Below, one piece after another: positions 63,393-64,000 of a stretch of 64,000 nt of DNA. The stretch lies in the NCBI GenBank assembly GCA_039105265.1, contig JAPFFF010000030.1, positions 1,302,001-1,366,000 of the forward strand. Reading direction: 5' to 3'. Below the pieces are notes generated by a model. The model worked only from the letters and a program-made list of their open reading frames with translations. It ran no database searches and was not told where the DNA came from. The position numbers and the translations under genes were made by a program. The DNA comes from Tritrichomonas musculus (Eukaryota; Parabasalia; Tritrichomonadida; Tritrichomonadidae). Each line of letters opens with the position of its first letter. The stretch's first letter is position 1.

Positions 63393-63638
63393 TTATAAAG
63401 TCATTTGTTCAGCTGATTTAATACGTTCATCAATGGTTCTTAATTGTATCTTAATTGATTCAATATCATTAAATAGCTGTTTATATATCGACAGTATGTG
63501 AATCATCTTATCAAAAGTTCCGTTTAATGCGTCATCTTCAGAATTCATACATTTATCAAATATCTTATCCTTTACCCTTCTAAACTGAGCGTGTAAAGAT
63601 GATGTATCGCAACTCAAACCATTAATGGCACTATTCAT
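63393..63638 (-). CDS. Polinton-borne small helical protein, unknown
   Basis: 81 residues starting MNSAINGLSCDTSSLHAQFR and predicted to be almost wholly helical, with heptad-like spacing at the C-terminus (FNDIESIKIQLRTIDERIKS). It is preceded at 5 bp by GTTTTATTTTTGGT (63643-63656, minus). No family recognised. Confidence 0.55.
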   Translation of the reverse strand: MNSAINGLSCDTSSLHAQFRRVKDKIFDKCMNSEDDALNGTFDKMIHILSIYKQLFNDIESIKIQLRTIDERIKSAEQMTL

Positions 63639-63735
63639 TTAAACCAAAAATAAAACTTCAAAATGATTTTTGATGACTGATACCTAAAATATAAGTCATT
63701 TATTTGATTTCAATTGAAGGTTAAAATTACCCCTT

Positions 63736-64000
63736 TTAATAGCTCTTTTTATTATCATTGTCATCTTCATTGTCATGCGTCTTTTGCCTTTTGAATGTGA
63801 GAATCCTGTTAATCATGTATGATGTTATATTTATATTTAAATGCTTTTGAATCAATTGTTTTGCAAATGATGCTTGTTTATGTTGTGGTAGTTTCATTAT
63901 TTCTTTCATTCGTTCATCATCAAGGAACTGTATAACTAATTCACGGTCATGAGCGTTCAAGAACTTTGATGAATTGAATAAAGCTCGTTTTGGTTTATCA
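63736..64000 (-). CDS. Polinton-borne protein, partial at window edge
   Basis: The minus-strand frame is open to the right edge, and no ATG is needed within the window, so the gene starts beyond it. The visible 88 residues (DKPKRALFNSSKFLNAHDRE, then LVIQFLDDERMKEIMKLPQH) are helical and basic, ending in an Asp/Asn-rich tail (HDNEDDNDNKKSY). The helical spacing around FAKQLIQKHLNINITSYMIN could suit a helix-turn-helix. No family is assigned. Confidence 0.5.
   Translation of the reverse strand, partial: DKPKRALFNSSKFLNAHDRELVIQFLDDERMKEIMKLPQHKQASFAKQLIQKHLNINITSYMINRILTFKRQKTHDNEDDNDNKKSY

Larger units (their letters stand above)
59870..64000. mobile_element. Polinton/Maverick element, left portion (continues past the window)
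   Basis: Virus-like element treated here as a fossil copy. A packaging-type ATPase (61682-62596, minus) identifies it. Around it are closely packed small genes, two on the plus strand (60135-60872 and 61230-61685) and five on the minus strand to the window edge. The spacing is compact, unlike the host genes. Polymerase, integrase, protease and capsid genes are not in view and would lie to the right. The left boundary is approximate, since no terminal repeat can be confirmed with one end missing. The visible part is largely open, so a young copy is likely, but completeness cannot be judged. Confidence 0.8.

Overview
The window looks like nuclear DNA of a trichomonad (Parabasalia), most likely Tritrichomonas foetus or a close relative. 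It is very AT-rich with long A and T runs, and all recognisable protein genes are intronless. Nearly every intact gene has a trichomonad-type initiator (TCA+1-pyrimidine-A/T) 4 to 30 bases before its ATG, and several genes end in TAAA, so the stop codon overlaps the trichomonad poly(A) signal. The protein families fit too: BspA-like leucine-rich repeats, DUF3447/ankyrin proteins, an R2R3 Myb factor, a PP1-like phosphatase and a Polinton/Maverick element. The species call is inference.

Layout. 0-10 kb holds a decayed ORF, a 1.2 kb inverted-repeat transposon (MITE), histone H3, a tRNA-Glu and a second tRNA on the minus strand, a long-chain acyl-CoA synthetase, a nucleoside hydrolase and a PP1-like phosphatase. 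10.5-11.5 kb is a decayed kinesin motor domain. 11.5-20.7 kb is sparse: one MITE, two related small acidic proteins of unknown function, a small hydrophobic ORF and a two-repeat Myb protein. 21-27.6 kb has a tRNA-Ser, a soluble diflavin reductase, two MITE-like elements and a BTB/coiled-coil/double-discoidin protein. 27.7-35.3 kb has another MITE, remnants of BspA-like and DUF3447 genes, and a cysteine-rich surface-protein gene that is truncated and carries an in-frame TGA.

35.5-41 kb is an 1817-residue protein with two BTB-like modules, many ankyrin repeats and five UBR-type zinc fingers. 41-42.7 kb is a gene graveyard (ABC transporter, zinc-binding protein, subtilase-like fragments and a small foldback). 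42.9-45 kb is an RCC1-repeat/coiled-coil/protein kinase fusion whose 3' half is strikingly GC-rich. 46.9-49.4 kb is a VIT/vWFA protein with a basic repeat tail. 49.7-54.2 kb holds one intact BspA-like gene, a DUF3447 remnant and a broken ankyrin-BspA gene. 54.2-58 kb is almost empty AT-rich DNA. 58.06-59.86 kb is a regular array of about 112 copies of a 16-bp unit, and it abuts the visible end of a Polinton/Maverick (about 59.9 kb to the window edge).

The host genes are a mixture of housekeeping functions (chromatin, lipid activation, nucleoside salvage, redox, tRNA) and expanded trichomonad signalling and adhesion-type families. No operon-like arrangement is visible. The most interesting points are the five-UBR ankyrin protein, the MITEs with exact 8-bp target duplications, the 16-bp array beside the Polinton, the two-member acidic protein family, and the 5'-to-3' GC rise inside several genes.
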